Below the pieces are notes generated by a model, which was not told the DNA's origin, ran no database searches, and saw only the letters and a list, made by a program, of their open reading frames with translations. Source: a virus. Taken from it: a stretch of 59,664 nucleotides of DNA. The first letter of the stretch is position 1, and each line of letters begins with the position of its first letter. This document shows, piece after piece, positions 26,396 through 34,036 of the stretch. The translations under genes and the position numbers were made by a program. The DNA lies in IMG/VR virus record IMGVR_UViG_3300010885_014317, positions 1 through 59,664 of that record, one strand, 5' to 3'.

Positions 26396-27058
26396 TCAAA
26401 GCTCTGACGGCTCGCCTCGCGCCTGCAACAGCAATGCTCGAAGGCTGTCACGTTGCTCGGGTGCCAGCTGCCGCGCGTCAACCGTCAGCGCGTTAACCTG
26501 CACGTTAACCTGTGCCGCTGTCAGCTCTGATCGCTCCCCATACACTTTAGGCGATAGCTTGCCTGCCATGCGAAAGCGGGTCTCGACCATCAATCTGGCA
26601 CGTGCCACAGCTGACGGATTGCTTGTCATGACAGTCGAGCCGTCCTTGCCTGTCGTCTCGATCACGTCAGACGCCGCATCGTCAGCGATAGCAAGGCACT
26701 GATCGAAGAGGACGTGACTCATGCTCTCGCGTGCGCGTGCGTAGCGATCACGAAAAGAGGCGTCTTTCTCTAAATATCGGAATACTGCCGCAGGTGACGG
26801 CATATGCGAGTCTCTACAGATTTGCGGGATAGACTCCCCATTGGCGAGCCGCACTAATATCTCGTCACCTGTCTCTTCTGTAAGCTTGCTTGGCCTACCG
26901 CGTTTCCGGCTCTCAACTAGCTTTGCCTTGCTTTCACGTGCCAAGGCTTTCGCAGCGTCTCGCTCCTCCGCTCTCATGTAGGCTCGCGTTGCCTCTCTCT
27001 TTTCACTGCGCGTCATGCCGTCTTGCGGCAATGGCAGTCCTTCAGTCTCTTTTCGCAT
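26396..27058 (-). CDS. terS: Terminase small subunit (Sf6-like)
   Basis: 220 residues. Basic N-terminal helix region (1-55), then an HTH of the Sf6 gp1 type: 'RGRPSKLTEETGDEILVRLA', 'GESIPQICRDSHMPSPAAVF', 'RYLEKDASFRDRYARARE', followed by the 'DQCLAIADDA' helix and 'KLSPKVYGERSE'. The oligomer recognises packaging DNA and hands it to TerL. Start has GGGGGCGAGC upstream. It is unusually far from terL (about 5 kb) and in GC-richer DNA. A related DNA-binding role cannot be excluded. Confidence 0.8.
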   Translation of the reverse strand: MRKETEGLPLPQDGMTRSEKREATRAYMRAEERDAAKALARESKAKLVESRKRGRPSKLTEETGDEILVRLANGESIPQICRDSHMPSPAAVFRYLEKDASFRDRYARARESMSHVLFDQCLAIADDAASDVIETTGKDGSTVMTSNPSAVARARLMVETRFRMAGKLSPKVYGERSELTAAQVNVQVNALTVDARQLAPEQRDSLRALLLQARGEPSEL

Positions 27059-27378
27059 GCTCGCCCCCTATAGGATTACAGTCTCAGCATAGGAACGGAA
27101 CAAAACGTGAAAACGTCACAGACGGCAAACTCTCGACCGTCTGGCATGATGACACTTGACTGACACAATGTCAGTCCTGAGCCTTCCTAGAGGCTTCTAG
27201 AGCCATGTCGGAATTTTGACGCTTTTAGCCTTTTGTTTGTTAAGCTTTCATTAACAATAGATTAGCACAAAACGCCCCGCCCCGTATGTCAGATTGACAT
27301 AAGCTCTCGATATATTTAAACGCACGAGCGGGGGCGATATTCCCCTGATTCTATCCCCTGCCAAAAAGGATTCAGACC
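27059..27378. promoter_or_regulatory. Divergent control region with CTGACA-N3-TGTCAG operator
   Basis: The 320-base gap between terS (leftward) and the AAA+ operon (rightward) holds no gene. GACTGACACAATGTCAGTC (27158-27176) is a 19-base inverted repeat whose core CTGACA-N3-TGTCAG recurs inside the promoter at 30752-30766. A TTGACA at 27294-27299 is followed by AT-rich ATATATTTAAA, a possible rightward promoter with imperfect -10 spacing. Confidence 0.6.
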
Positions 27379-28773
27379 ATGTTCGCAACAGACTTCGCTT
27401 TCACAGGACCGCAACGCATCGCTTTTCGCACCGCAATTACGAATAATCACAAATGGCCCTTATATGCTCGCGAGCACAATCTTTCTTCTGCGACCGCCAA
27501 GGTGGCAGAGCTGGTCGACGCTGCAATCGCATTCGGAATTGATCCCGCCGCATACGGCACGCTACGCACGCCAAAAGAGAAGATTCACGACCCGCTGGTC
27601 CTGCAATTCCTTGGCGACCGCTTTAATCCTGTGAAGGCTTACGCGAGCGAGCGTGACGCTACTTTCTGGGGCGATATCGTCAGGACCGCTGTCACAAAAC
27701 AGGGCGACCGCTTGACCGCCAAGCAATTCGACGTACTGCAAAAGATTGTTGAACGCGCTGAAACGCGCAAGGCAAACGGTGAATTTCCCGCACCGCATGG
27801 CGAGCCGAAACGCGATCCGGCGCCGAAGCTGGACGCTGACGCTGACGAAGATCTCGAGGCGTTGCGCGAGATCCTCGCACGCCGCAAGGGGGGCGTGACC
27901 GAGTCGCAGGTGATCGAGCTGATCAAGACTCACGCGAGCAAGCCTGCGCACGTCACAATTGACCTGAGCACGCCGGAAGGCCCCAAGCTCACCGGCGAGG
28001 CTTTGATGCACTATCGTTTTCCGCTGTTGCTCGCCGCGATTAGCGCCGGAGTCAACGTGATGCTGGTCGGACCAGCTGGCTCCGGCAAAACTGAATCCTG
28101 CCGCCAAGCCGCTCGATTGCTGAAGCGTGATTTTGCATTCACCGGCGCTATCGACTCGCCTTACAAATTGCTGGGATTCCGTGACGCGATGGGAAATATC
28201 GTGCGCACGCCTTTCCGTGACGCTGTCGAGCAAGGCAAGCTATTCCTGCTCGATGAAATGGACGGATCGCTGCCCACAGCCATGACGCCCTTCAACGCTG
28301 TGACAGCGAATCGCGTTGTCGATTTCCCCGATCAAATCGTGACCGCTCACCCTGATTTCATCGCTGTTGCGGCGTGCAACACGTTCGGAAACGGTGCGAG
28401 CCGCGAGTATGTCGGACGCTATCAGCAAGACGCCGCGGTGCTTGACCGCTTCGCCATGCTGGCTTGGCCATATGACGCCGCCCTCGAAGCCGCAATGGTA
28501 GGATCGCCCCGCCCACGGGGTGCACCCTCGCCGATGAGCATTCAACGCCTGACCGATCCCGCTGCAATTCAAATCCATACGGATCGCTGGCTCGAACGCG
28601 TCCAAGCCGTGCGTGCCAAGGTTGAGTCGCTCAAGATTCGCCACGTTGTTTCGCCCCGTGCGACCGTGACGGGTGCCAAGCTGATCGCCGCTGGCTGGCC
28701 CTTGAAAGAAGTCGAGGAGGCTTGCTTGTGGCGGGGCTTGGACGCTGACGCACGCGCCAAGCTTGCAGCTTGA
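27379..28773 (+). CDS. MoxR/CobS-type AAA+ ATPase
   Basis: 464 residues. N-terminal ~190 residues are helical and unassigned, ending in a charged linker ('DADADEDLEALREILARRKG'). The AAA+ domain begins ~215: Walker A 'LVGPAGSGKTESC' (~233), Walker B 'LFLLDEMDG' (~292), sensor-1 Asn in 'VAACNTFGNG' (~340), arginine finger near 'QQDAAVLDRFA'. This is the MoxR/CbbQ/CobS family, whose ATPases usually remodel a partner, often one with a VWA domain. Downstream partner candidates are the DUF7192-like and plasmid-type proteins. Codon usage is GC-rich compared with flanking genes. Confidence 0.85.
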   Translation: MFATDFAFTGPQRIAFRTAITNNHKWPLYAREHNLSSATAKVAELVDAAIAFGIDPAAYGTLRTPKEKIHDPLVLQFLGDRFNPVKAYASERDATFWGDIVRTAVTKQGDRLTAKQFDVLQKIVERAETRKANGEFPAPHGEPKRDPAPKLDADADEDLEALREILARRKGGVTESQVIELIKTHASKPAHVTIDLSTPEGPKLTGEALMHYRFPLLLAAISAGVNVMLVGPAGSGKTESCRQAARLLKRDFAFTGAIDSPYKLLGFRDAMGNIVRTPFRDAVEQGKLFLLDEMDGSLPTAMTPFNAVTANRVVDFPDQIVTAHPDFIAVAACNTFGNGASREYVGRYQQDAAVLDRFAMLAWPYDAALEAAMVGSPRPRGAPSPMSIQRLTDPAAIQIHTDRWLERVQAVRAKVESLKIRHVVSPRATVTGAKLIAAGWPLKEVEEACLWRGLDADARAKLAA

Positions 28774-28786
28774 GGGGGGCGAGATC

Positions 28787-29653
28787 ATGACAAAGAAGCC
28801 CTTGACTAATTTTCGTTTCGAAAGCCTTGGCGCGTTGCTGCAACACGTCAAAACAGCGCCGCAGAATTGGACGGATCGTTCGAGTCAACGCGAGGGCGAC
28901 TCCGGCTGGTCTGGCTCAAAGACGTTCGAAGACGCCCTCGATCTCGCCGCGCACGGCTGGCCTGAAGGACGTGCCAAAATGGGGGCGGCTGTTGCAGCTG
29001 CAAACGCCTCGACCGCTTTCGCATCCTGTCCTGCGCTATCGCTGGATGTTGCAGGAGCCTATCCCTTGCCGCATCTCGCCGCGGCTGGTGACGTCTTCTG
29101 CATGGTAACGCCTGCGCCAATCAGTGAGCGGAGTCGCCCCGTCCTGCGCCTCTGCGTTGCCGGTGCGGTGTCCGCAATGGTTAACGCAACAGATATCGTC
29201 AACTACGGGGCGGCGCTGCTGACGATTGTGGACGCTCTCGAGTCGGCCGATTATCGAGTCGAGCTGACGATTGTGTCAGCAATTCGCAGCATGGGGGGCG
29301 ATCAGGAGGCGAGCTTTACTGTCACAGTTAAGCAAGCTCAGGACGTGCTCGATCTCGATAGGCTCGCCTTTGTGCTCGCCTCTCCTGCTATGTGGCGGCG
29401 TCTAGGATTCGCTGTGATCGAGACAATGCCACAAGCCTTCGAGGCCGGATATGGCGTGCCACGCGATCCCAAGGCGGGGCGTGATTTCGACGCCGACTCG
29501 ATCCTGCTCCCCAGCTGTCAAAGCTTTAAAAAGGCGGGGGGCGTCTTCTCGACTCCCCAACGCGCCTTGGACGCTGTCCTGCCTACGTTGCAGGAATTGC
29601 TACTCGACCGCCACGCCGATTTCCCAAAGTATTTATTCGACCGCGCAGCGTGA
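28787..29653 (+). CDS. DUF7192-like protein
   Basis: 288 residues from the ATG at 28787, which has a strong GGGGGGCGAG site. 'SLGALLQHVKTAPQN', 'SGSKTFEDALDLAAHGWPEG', 'ALSLDVAGAYPLPHLAAAGD', 'AAGDVFCMV', 'NYGAALLTIVDALESADYRV' and 'DLDRLAFVLASPAMWRRLGF' match the DUF7192-type proteins I know from phages and plasmids next to CobS/MoxR-like ATPases. The 'GAA...IVDALE..GYRVEL' segment looks like part of a VWA-related fold. It may be the substrate or adaptor of the ATPase; not demonstrated. Confidence 0.7.
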   Translation: MTKKPLTNFRFESLGALLQHVKTAPQNWTDRSSQREGDSGWSGSKTFEDALDLAAHGWPEGRAKMGAAVAAANASTAFASCPALSLDVAGAYPLPHLAAAGDVFCMVTPAPISERSRPVLRLCVAGAVSAMVNATDIVNYGAALLTIVDALESADYRVELTIVSAIRSMGGDQEASFTVTVKQAQDVLDLDRLAFVLASPAMWRRLGFAVIETMPQAFEAGYGVPRDPKAGRDFDADSILLPSCQSFKKAGGVFSTPQRALDAVLPTLQELLLDRHADFPKYLFDRAA

Positions 29654-29661
29654 CACGTGCA

Positions 29662-29687
29662 GAGGGGGCGGGATTGCTCGCCCCCTC
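29662..29687 (+). promoter_or_regulatory. RNA hairpin between island genes
   Basis: GAGGGGGCG (29662-29670) and CGCCCCCTC (29679-29687) form a perfect 9-bp stem with an 8-base loop. It is followed by CGACAGG rather than a T-run, so it is more likely an mRNA stability or attenuation element than a terminator. Confidence 0.45.
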
Positions 29688-29731
29688 GACAGGCGTCATG
29701 ACCGCCTAACATGAGAAAAGGAATCGATCCT

Positions 29732-30034
29732 ATGGTGACTCAAGCTTTACTCGACCGCCCCGCCCTGTTCGACCTTGGCCTAATCTGCGCCACGCGAGGC
29801 GCAATGGCGGCTCTCGACTCCGATCCTGAACGCGCTGCCGCGTTGCTGGCCCGTCACGTCAGGGGCGAGGGCGGCGACCTATGCGCAGAGGATCGCCTGC
29901 TAAACACGGAAGCGATCAACCTAGGGGGGCGGCGCGTGATGAGCGTCTATAAACAGATCGAGGGCGAGACCGTTTGGATTATCACTGAGGCCGACCGCAG
30001 CGTGACAACGATCCTGACGCCTGAAGAATATTGA
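29732..30034 (+). CDS. Plasmid-type small conserved protein
   Basis: 100 residues from the ATG at 29732 (AAAAGGA upstream). 'ALFDLGLICATRGAMAALDS', 'LLARHVRGEGGDLCAEDRLL', 'SVYKQIEGETVWIITEADRS', then VTTILTPEEY. This 'LG...AT.GA..AL...HV.GD.G.LC.EDR...W.ITEADRS.TTIL.PEEY' protein is very common on proteobacterial plasmids and integrative elements. Its function is unknown. Its presence supports a plasmid-like origin of the island. Confidence 0.85.
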   Translation: MVTQALLDRPALFDLGLICATRGAMAALDSDPERAAALLARHVRGEGGDLCAEDRLLNTEAINLGGRRVMSVYKQIEGETVWIITEADRSVTTILTPEEY

Positions 30035-30057
30035 GGCGGCAGACCCTTGGCAGGGGA

Positions 30058-30087
30058 GCCTCGACTCTTAACGGAGTCGAGGCTTTG
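30058..30087 (+). terminator. Terminator of the AAA+ operon
   Basis: GCCTCGACTC (30058-30067), a 6-base loop and GAGTCGAGGC (30074-30083) form a perfect 10-bp stem followed by TTTG. The short T-run makes it moderately certain. Confidence 0.65.
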
Positions 30088-30249
30088 CCATGCCCCGCCA
30101 AGCCTCTCAGCTGGCGCGTGACACGCCTCGCGTGACATGACCGCTACCCCTGCCGCTGACATGTCAAAAAAGCCTGTCAGTGACCGCCTGAAGCGATCCT
30201 AGGGGCATGACACAAATTAACACCCTGTAACTGCCGGCTGTCAAAATAT

Positions 30250-30306
30250 TGACACCTGTCAAATCCCTGACACCTGTCAAAATCTTGACATGTCAAAAAA
30301 TTGACA
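30250..30306. repeat. TGACA/TGTCA inverted repeat cluster
   Basis: TGACACCTGTCA at 30250 and 30268, TGACATGTCA at 30286, and TGACA at 30302, spaced 18, 18 and 16 bases. They run straight into array 2. The half-site is the same as in the operators at 27160 and 30752. The 30091-30249 stretch upstream holds only scattered copies of the word and no gene. Confidence 0.75.
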
Positions 30307-30308
30307 GA

Positions 30309-30471
30309 CCCATTTTGGGGCGACCGACCCATTTTGGGTTTTCAAACTCATTTTGGGTCGTGACACCCATTTTGAGTTTGACAGCCCATTTTGGGTTTGA
30401 CAGCCCATTTTGGGTCGCGCCGCCCGTTTTGGGCGTGACAGCCCGATCTGGGGTTGACAGCCCGAACTGGG
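30309..30471. repeat. Tandem palindromic repeat array 2, nine units, 19-bp period
   Basis: Nine units start at 30309, 30328, 30347, 30366, 30385, 30404, 30423, 30442 and 30461, exactly 19 bases apart. Consensus unit TGACAGCCCATTTTGGGTT, core CCCATTTTGGG (later cores CCCGTTTTGGG, CCCGATCTGGG, CCCGAACTGGG). It shares linker and core type with array 1 and lies at the other edge of the 26.3-30.5 kb island. Period and layout resemble plasmid iterons; no function is proved. Confidence 0.9.
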
Positions 30472-30481
30472 TTTTACAGTC

Positions 30482-30536
30482 GGTCAAAATGGTCGGTCAG
30501 TTAGGTCGGTCAAATGGTCGGTCAATTAGGTCGGTC
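30482..30536. repeat. GGTCGGTC short tandem repeats
   Basis: GGTCGGTC occurs at 30491, 30504, 30516 and 30529 (periods 13, 12, 13) separated by AAAT/AGTTA/AATTA, plus GGTC at 30482. It follows array 2 immediately and touches the stop of 30535..30696. Confidence 0.8.
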
Positions 30537-30696
30537 AGCGATTGATTCGCTGGTCCACGTCCTGACTCCCGAGTCGGTCAATTGGCGTCTCGCCGTTACG
30601 CTCGCGGTGAGCCACAAACACCGGCACGAATATAGCCAGCAGCGGCATAACAAAAAAGATTATCACCGCTACCATGAAGATAGTTTCCTCAGACAT
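30535..30696 (-). CDS. Small single-span membrane protein
   Basis: 53 residues: 'MSEETIFMVAVIIFFVMPLL', AIFVPVFVAHRERNG, then a charged tail. One long hydrophobic segment (~7-31). Start at 30696 has AAGGGGG upstream. Function unknown; it lies between the island and the next operon, on the opposite strand to both. Confidence 0.6.
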   Translation of the reverse strand: MSEETIFMVAVIIFFVMPLLAIFVPVFVAHRERNGETPIDRLGSQDVDQRINR

Positions 30697-30745
30697 ACTG
30701 GCCCCCTTACTAATAGTTTTTTTTACCATAGCACGAAACAGCCTA

Positions 30746-30774
30746 TTGCATCTGACAAATTGTCAGTATATATT
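30746..30774 (+). promoter_or_regulatory. Repressible promoter with CTGACA-N3-TGTCAG operator
   Basis: TTGCAT (30746-30751), a 17-base spacer, and TATATT (30769-30774). The spacer holds CTGACAAATTGTCAG (30752-30766), a 15-base inverted repeat matching the operator core at 27160-27174. A protein bound there would block RNA polymerase. It drives 30810..31496. Confidence 0.7.
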
Positions 30775-30809
30775 CAGAGCACTCCCAAATACGGAGCAGG
30801 AGAATCATT

Positions 30810-30986
30810 ATGAAACACCTAATTCAAATGACAACAACCTTCAAAATCATGGTCGAAGTAGAAGCTGACTCCAGAGAACAAGCCGATGAAAAGGTTTGGC
30901 AAATGTATAACAATGAGGAAATCGACCCTCTTAACGCTGACGATATTGATACTGAAACAAAGTGGAGAGGATACGCAGATGAGTGA
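30810..30986 (+). CDS. Small protein, unknown function
   Basis: 58 residues, 'MKHLIQMTTTFKIMVEVEAD', then SREQADEKVWQMYNNEEIDP and an acidic tail. AGGAGAA ribosome site and promoter upstream. Its alpha-beta pattern ('FKIMVEVEADSREQADEKV') resembles small phage proteins of the 'W.V.V.A.s.eeA...v' type. It overlaps the next start by eight bases. Confidence 0.6.
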   Translation: MKHLIQMTTTFKIMVEVEADSREQADEKVWQMYNNEEIDPLNADDIDTETKWRGYADE

Positions 30987-31269
30987 CACACTCCCCCGCG
31001 CTATTGCTGACCTATGTGGTGTCCTGATGGGCGACACACGCCGCAGCACGTTCCAGCCAGCCGCAGCGGCTTCAGCTGTGGCCCTTGTCGAAGATGGTGA
31101 AGGTCTATGGACCCTCACCCACAATAACGAAAACGTGGGTTGGATTAACAAGGTCAAGATCACCAACCGCGATGATTATAAATACCGCGCATTGTCCGCA
31201 CACGGCGAAGTCAAGCTGTGTCATTCGTTAAACCATGCCAAAGGATGGCTTTTAGAGGAGTATGCCTGA
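30979..31269 (+). CDS. Small conserved protein, unknown function
   Basis: 96 residues: 'MSDTLPRAIADLCGVLMGDT', 'LVEDGEGLWTLTHNNENVGW', 'AHGEVKLCHSLNHAKGWLLE'. The start overlaps the upstream stop by eight bases and the stop overlaps the next start. No family recognised. Confidence 0.6.
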   Translation: MSDTLPRAIADLCGVLMGDTRRSTFQPAAAASAVALVEDGEGLWTLTHNNENVGWINKVKITNRDDYKYRALSAHGEVKLCHSLNHAKGWLLEEYA

Positions 31270-31496
31270 TGACTGACGTTCTTATTCGTAACCCCAAAGA
31301 ATGGGAAAGCCTTGTCCGCGCCAAGCGAGCTGAGATCGTGTCAGAAAAAGACCAGTTCTTTGTCGAGCACGACATGGTCGAGGAGTTCAGCGTCTATGCC
31401 ATACGTAATTCCAAAATAGAAGGCGCGATCATGGGGATTATTGGCACGCTAGTCTTTGCTGTGATCCTTGCAGCTGTTGTTAGGCTTGCGACTTGA
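31269..31496 (+). CDS. Small membrane-anchored protein
   Basis: 75 residues: soluble N-terminal part ('NPKEWESLVRAKRAEIVSEK', 'FFVEHDMVEEFSVYAIRNSK') and a C-terminal membrane span 'IMGIIGTLVFAVILAAVVRL'. A tail-anchored topology is likely. Last gene of its operon, followed by two terminator hairpins. Function unknown. Confidence 0.6.
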   Translation: MTDVLIRNPKEWESLVRAKRAEIVSEKDQFFVEHDMVEEFSVYAIRNSKIEGAIMGIIGTLVFAVILAAVVRLAT

Positions 31497-31512
31497 TGCT
31501 AATCTTCAAAGG

Positions 31513-31541
31513 TAAACGGAATGATCCGTTTATAGTTTTTT
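31513..31541 (+). terminator. Rho-independent terminator
   Basis: TAAACGGAATGATCCGTTTA is an 8-bp perfect stem with an ATGA loop, followed by TAG and six Ts. It ends the 30810-31496 operon. Confidence 0.85.
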
Positions 31542-31559
31542 GACGAAACTTGAGACTAG

Positions 31560-31587
31560 GCCGGAGGGGCAACCTTCCGGCTCTTTT
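31560..31587 (+). terminator. Second terminator-like hairpin
   Basis: GCCGGAGGG / CCTTCCGGC form a 9-bp stem with one wobble around a GCAA loop, followed by TCTTTT. It lies between the converging operon ends and abuts the primase stop, so it may separate convergent transcripts. Confidence 0.7.
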
Positions 31588-32519
31588 CATTTGACGACCC
31601 GCAGCTGCGTCTTGTGAACCCCGTCCATGACACCCTGATGGTGATCGTTCCAATCGGTGCCAGCCAGCGGCGGGATCTTTACTGTCACGTTGCGCTTGTA
31701 TTGGACTTCAAGCCTGTTGGCTAAATGGTACGCCTTGGCTTGACCCGTATAATTCACATCGTTGTCAGCAAAGATCGTGATCTGTTCGGCATCCTCGGGT
31801 GGAACCCATTTTGACAGGAGCGTTCCGTTGACACAGGCCCACACCGGCATGTCAAACATGATGGCAGCAGATATGGCAGTCTCAATTCCTTCTGCCACTC
31901 CCATGACAGGAGAAGCTGGTGCCAGTCGGATTGCGCAGCCGTCCGGCAACTTACCTGCCATGACACGCTTCGCAGGTGTGACATCTGCCTTTTTCCCAGC
32001 CCACGTCAAAGCGGTCAAATGCAGATTAACAGGTCGGTCATCATGGCCCATGATCTTGGCAACCATGAACAACCTGCCCTTATTGGAAACAAGTTCGCGG
32101 ATGGCAGGGGATCGCCAAAAACATCCCACTCGCCTATGAGAATAAATACAAACGGGACCAGATTCTTGAGGCTCAAACGAGTTCTGCCATACGCGGGTCA
32201 TGGCATCACGTTGCCGCTTCTCCTCTGGGTTGTGCTGCTTTTGGTATTCGTTGGGTTTGCCGAGAATGGACGATATATCGTCGGCAATCTGCCTGAAGCT
32301 TTTTCCCGTGACACGACTGACCAAATCGAACCCGTCACCGGCCCCACACTGGTTACAGATAAACCCACCACCACTGTCTTTGTCATCCCATCTGAACCTG
32401 TCACAGCCCCCACACATTGGGCAAGGACCGTGCTTGTTGACAAGGAACTTGCTGTCAACTCCCAGAGCTGGAAGCAGGGAACGCCAATGACCACGTGCTA
32501 CTGTTCCGATGTGTGTCAT
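31587..32519 (-). CDS. DNA primase (zinc-binding plus Toprim)
   Basis: 310 residues from the ATG at 32519 (AGGGGAGAG upstream). N-terminal zinc ribbon 'GPCPMCGGCDRFRW' ... 'FICNQCGAGDGFDLV' (~25-70) of the phage/P4 primase type. The Toprim domain follows with 'PVMGVAEGIETAISAA' (~205, catalytic Glu) and 'ITIFADNDV' (~250, DxD-type). It synthesises RNA primers for replication. Start overlaps the stop of the helicase by four bases, so the two are co-translated as a replication pair. Confidence 0.88.
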   Translation of the reverse strand: MTHIGTVARGHWRSLLPALGVDSKFLVNKHGPCPMCGGCDRFRWDDKDSGGGFICNQCGAGDGFDLVSRVTGKSFRQIADDISSILGKPNEYQKQHNPEEKRQRDAMTRVWQNSFEPQESGPVCIYSHRRVGCFWRSPAIRELVSNKGRLFMVAKIMGHDDRPVNLHLTALTWAGKKADVTPAKRVMAGKLPDGCAIRLAPASPVMGVAEGIETAISAAIMFDMPVWACVNGTLLSKWVPPEDAEQITIFADNDVNYTGQAKAYHLANRLEVQYKRNVTVKIPPLAGTDWNDHHQGVMDGVHKTQLRVVK

Positions 32520-33988
32520 GCAACTCTCCCCTTTGATTTTGCGTTGCGGATATTCCGTGACTTGATCCACGACGCTATGTCAGGACTGATCATTGAGGAG
32601 GGTGTTGCTGACAGCCACGAAGGCGGAAGCATCTTGAACTTGTCACGGAAGGCATGAAATGCCCAACCGCGTTTGTATCCACGTAGGTCAGCGTATCTGA
32701 CAAGGTCACTGAACCAACGCTGCATGTCAGCCGGTGAAGCTTTGCCAGCAACTAGTCCCTTGCCACGGGTGATTTCGTAAAGCTCGCCCGCCTCGCATTC
32801 CAACTTTCCCTTTGCCACGCCTTTGAACCCACACGCGGGACATTCTTTGACAAGCGGAGGTTTGACAAAGCTGCACTGGGGGCATTCTTTTGGCAGCAGA
32901 ACTCGGGGCTTGGACTCCTTCTTCTTTGGCTTGCCGTCGTCAAGTTGGTCAGAGTGAATATCGGTCACAAAGCCAAGCCTGATCGTTGTGTCAGAATGGT
33001 CCAAGATCAAACAATGATCCTTGCCATCAGCTGTACGCAAACCCCGCCCGATCATCTGCACGTAGAGGATTTCGGATTTGGTCGGTCGAGCCAGAATGAT
33101 GCACCTGACATCAGCATCGAAGCCGGTCGTCAGAACACCTACGTTGCAGATGATCTTCACTTCACCTTTTTGGAATCGGTCAATGATCTCGGCTCGGTCT
33201 TGAAGGTTGGTAAAGGCATCCATGTACTCTGCCTTGATACCGGCTTCGATGAACCCTTTCTGAATTGTCTTTGCGTGAAGTCGGTCAACAGCGAAACAAA
33301 TGGTTGACCTATCCTGCCCCCGCTCAACCCACGTCGTGATGATATCCGCAACCAGCTTGCCCTTGTTCATGGCAGCGGCCAAGCTTTTAAGCTCGTAGTC
33401 TCCTAGCTGCATTTTGACGCCAGACAGATCAGGATGGGCTGGGGCATAGACCTTGAAGTCTGACAGGTGCTTTTTATCAATCAGCTCCTTGGTGGTCGTC
33501 CCGATGACAAGCTTGTCCCATCGGCCATTAGCGGCCATTCCTTTGGCCCAAGGGGTTGCTGTCAAACCCACAAATCTGACATTCTGCCAGTCAGGATGGT
33601 TCATCCATCGGTCGTAGAGCTTAAACATCACGTGGCACTCATCCACGATGACCAAATCGGCTTGAGGTATATTTCGACGGGCCAAGGTCTGGATGGAGCA
33701 GACTTGGACGGGCTGACTTGTGTCTGTCAGCTCATGTTGGGCCTGTATGACCCCTACGTCCCAAATCCCGTTCTGCCGGAACCGTTCCACAGTCTGGTCG
33801 ATCAAAGAGATTGACGGGACGCAGAACAGAACTTTCTTGCCCTTGTCACGGGCCATATTGACGATGGCGGCAGCGATGACCGTCTTGCCAGCGCCAGTCG
33901 GTGCTTGGATGACCGGCCTCATGCTTCCGGTAACTAGAGCCTCTCTTAGGTTCTCTATAACAGCAGTCTGATAATCTCTAAGTATCAT
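32516..33988 (-). CDS. Superfamily 2 helicase with C-terminal zinc ribbon
   Basis: 490 residues. Motif I 'VIQAPTGAGKT' (~27-37), motif II 'VDECHVM', motif III 'LTATPWAKG', motif VI 'QMIGRGLRTA' (~315). After ~350 comes a Cys4 zinc unit 'CPQCSFVKPPLVKECPACG'. This layout is the phage DEAD/DEAH-box, RecQ/UvsW-like ATP-dependent DNA or RNA helicase. Role in replication fork or recombination remodelling is inferred. First gene of the helicase-primase unit. Confidence 0.9.
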   Translation of the reverse strand: MILRDYQTAVIENLREALVTGSMRPVIQAPTGAGKTVIAAAIVNMARDKGKKVLFCVPSISLIDQTVERFRQNGIWDVGVIQAQHELTDTSQPVQVCSIQTLARRNIPQADLVIVDECHVMFKLYDRWMNHPDWQNVRFVGLTATPWAKGMAANGRWDKLVIGTTTKELIDKKHLSDFKVYAPAHPDLSGVKMQLGDYELKSLAAAMNKGKLVADIITTWVERGQDRSTICFAVDRLHAKTIQKGFIEAGIKAEYMDAFTNLQDRAEIIDRFQKGEVKIICNVGVLTTGFDADVRCIILARPTKSEILYVQMIGRGLRTADGKDHCLILDHSDTTIRLGFVTDIHSDQLDDGKPKKKESKPRVLLPKECPQCSFVKPPLVKECPACGFKGVAKGKLECEAGELYEITRGKGLVAGKASPADMQRWFSDLVRYADLRGYKRGWAFHAFRDKFKMLPPSWLSATPSSMISPDIASWIKSRNIRNAKSKGRVA

Positions 33989-34036
33989 TAGTTACTTCCT
34001 TGGTAGGTACTACTAGAAGATATCTGATAGGATTGG

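Noticed and set aside
27562-28851. Leftward ORFs over the AAA+ ATPase gene
   Set aside because: High GC gives long antisense frames; the sense frame has intact Walker A/B motifs.
30249-30545. Rightward ORF across array 2
   Set aside because: It consists of the 19-bp repeat translated (FGFSN.., FGFDS.. repeats), has no ribosome site and overlaps noncoding cis elements.
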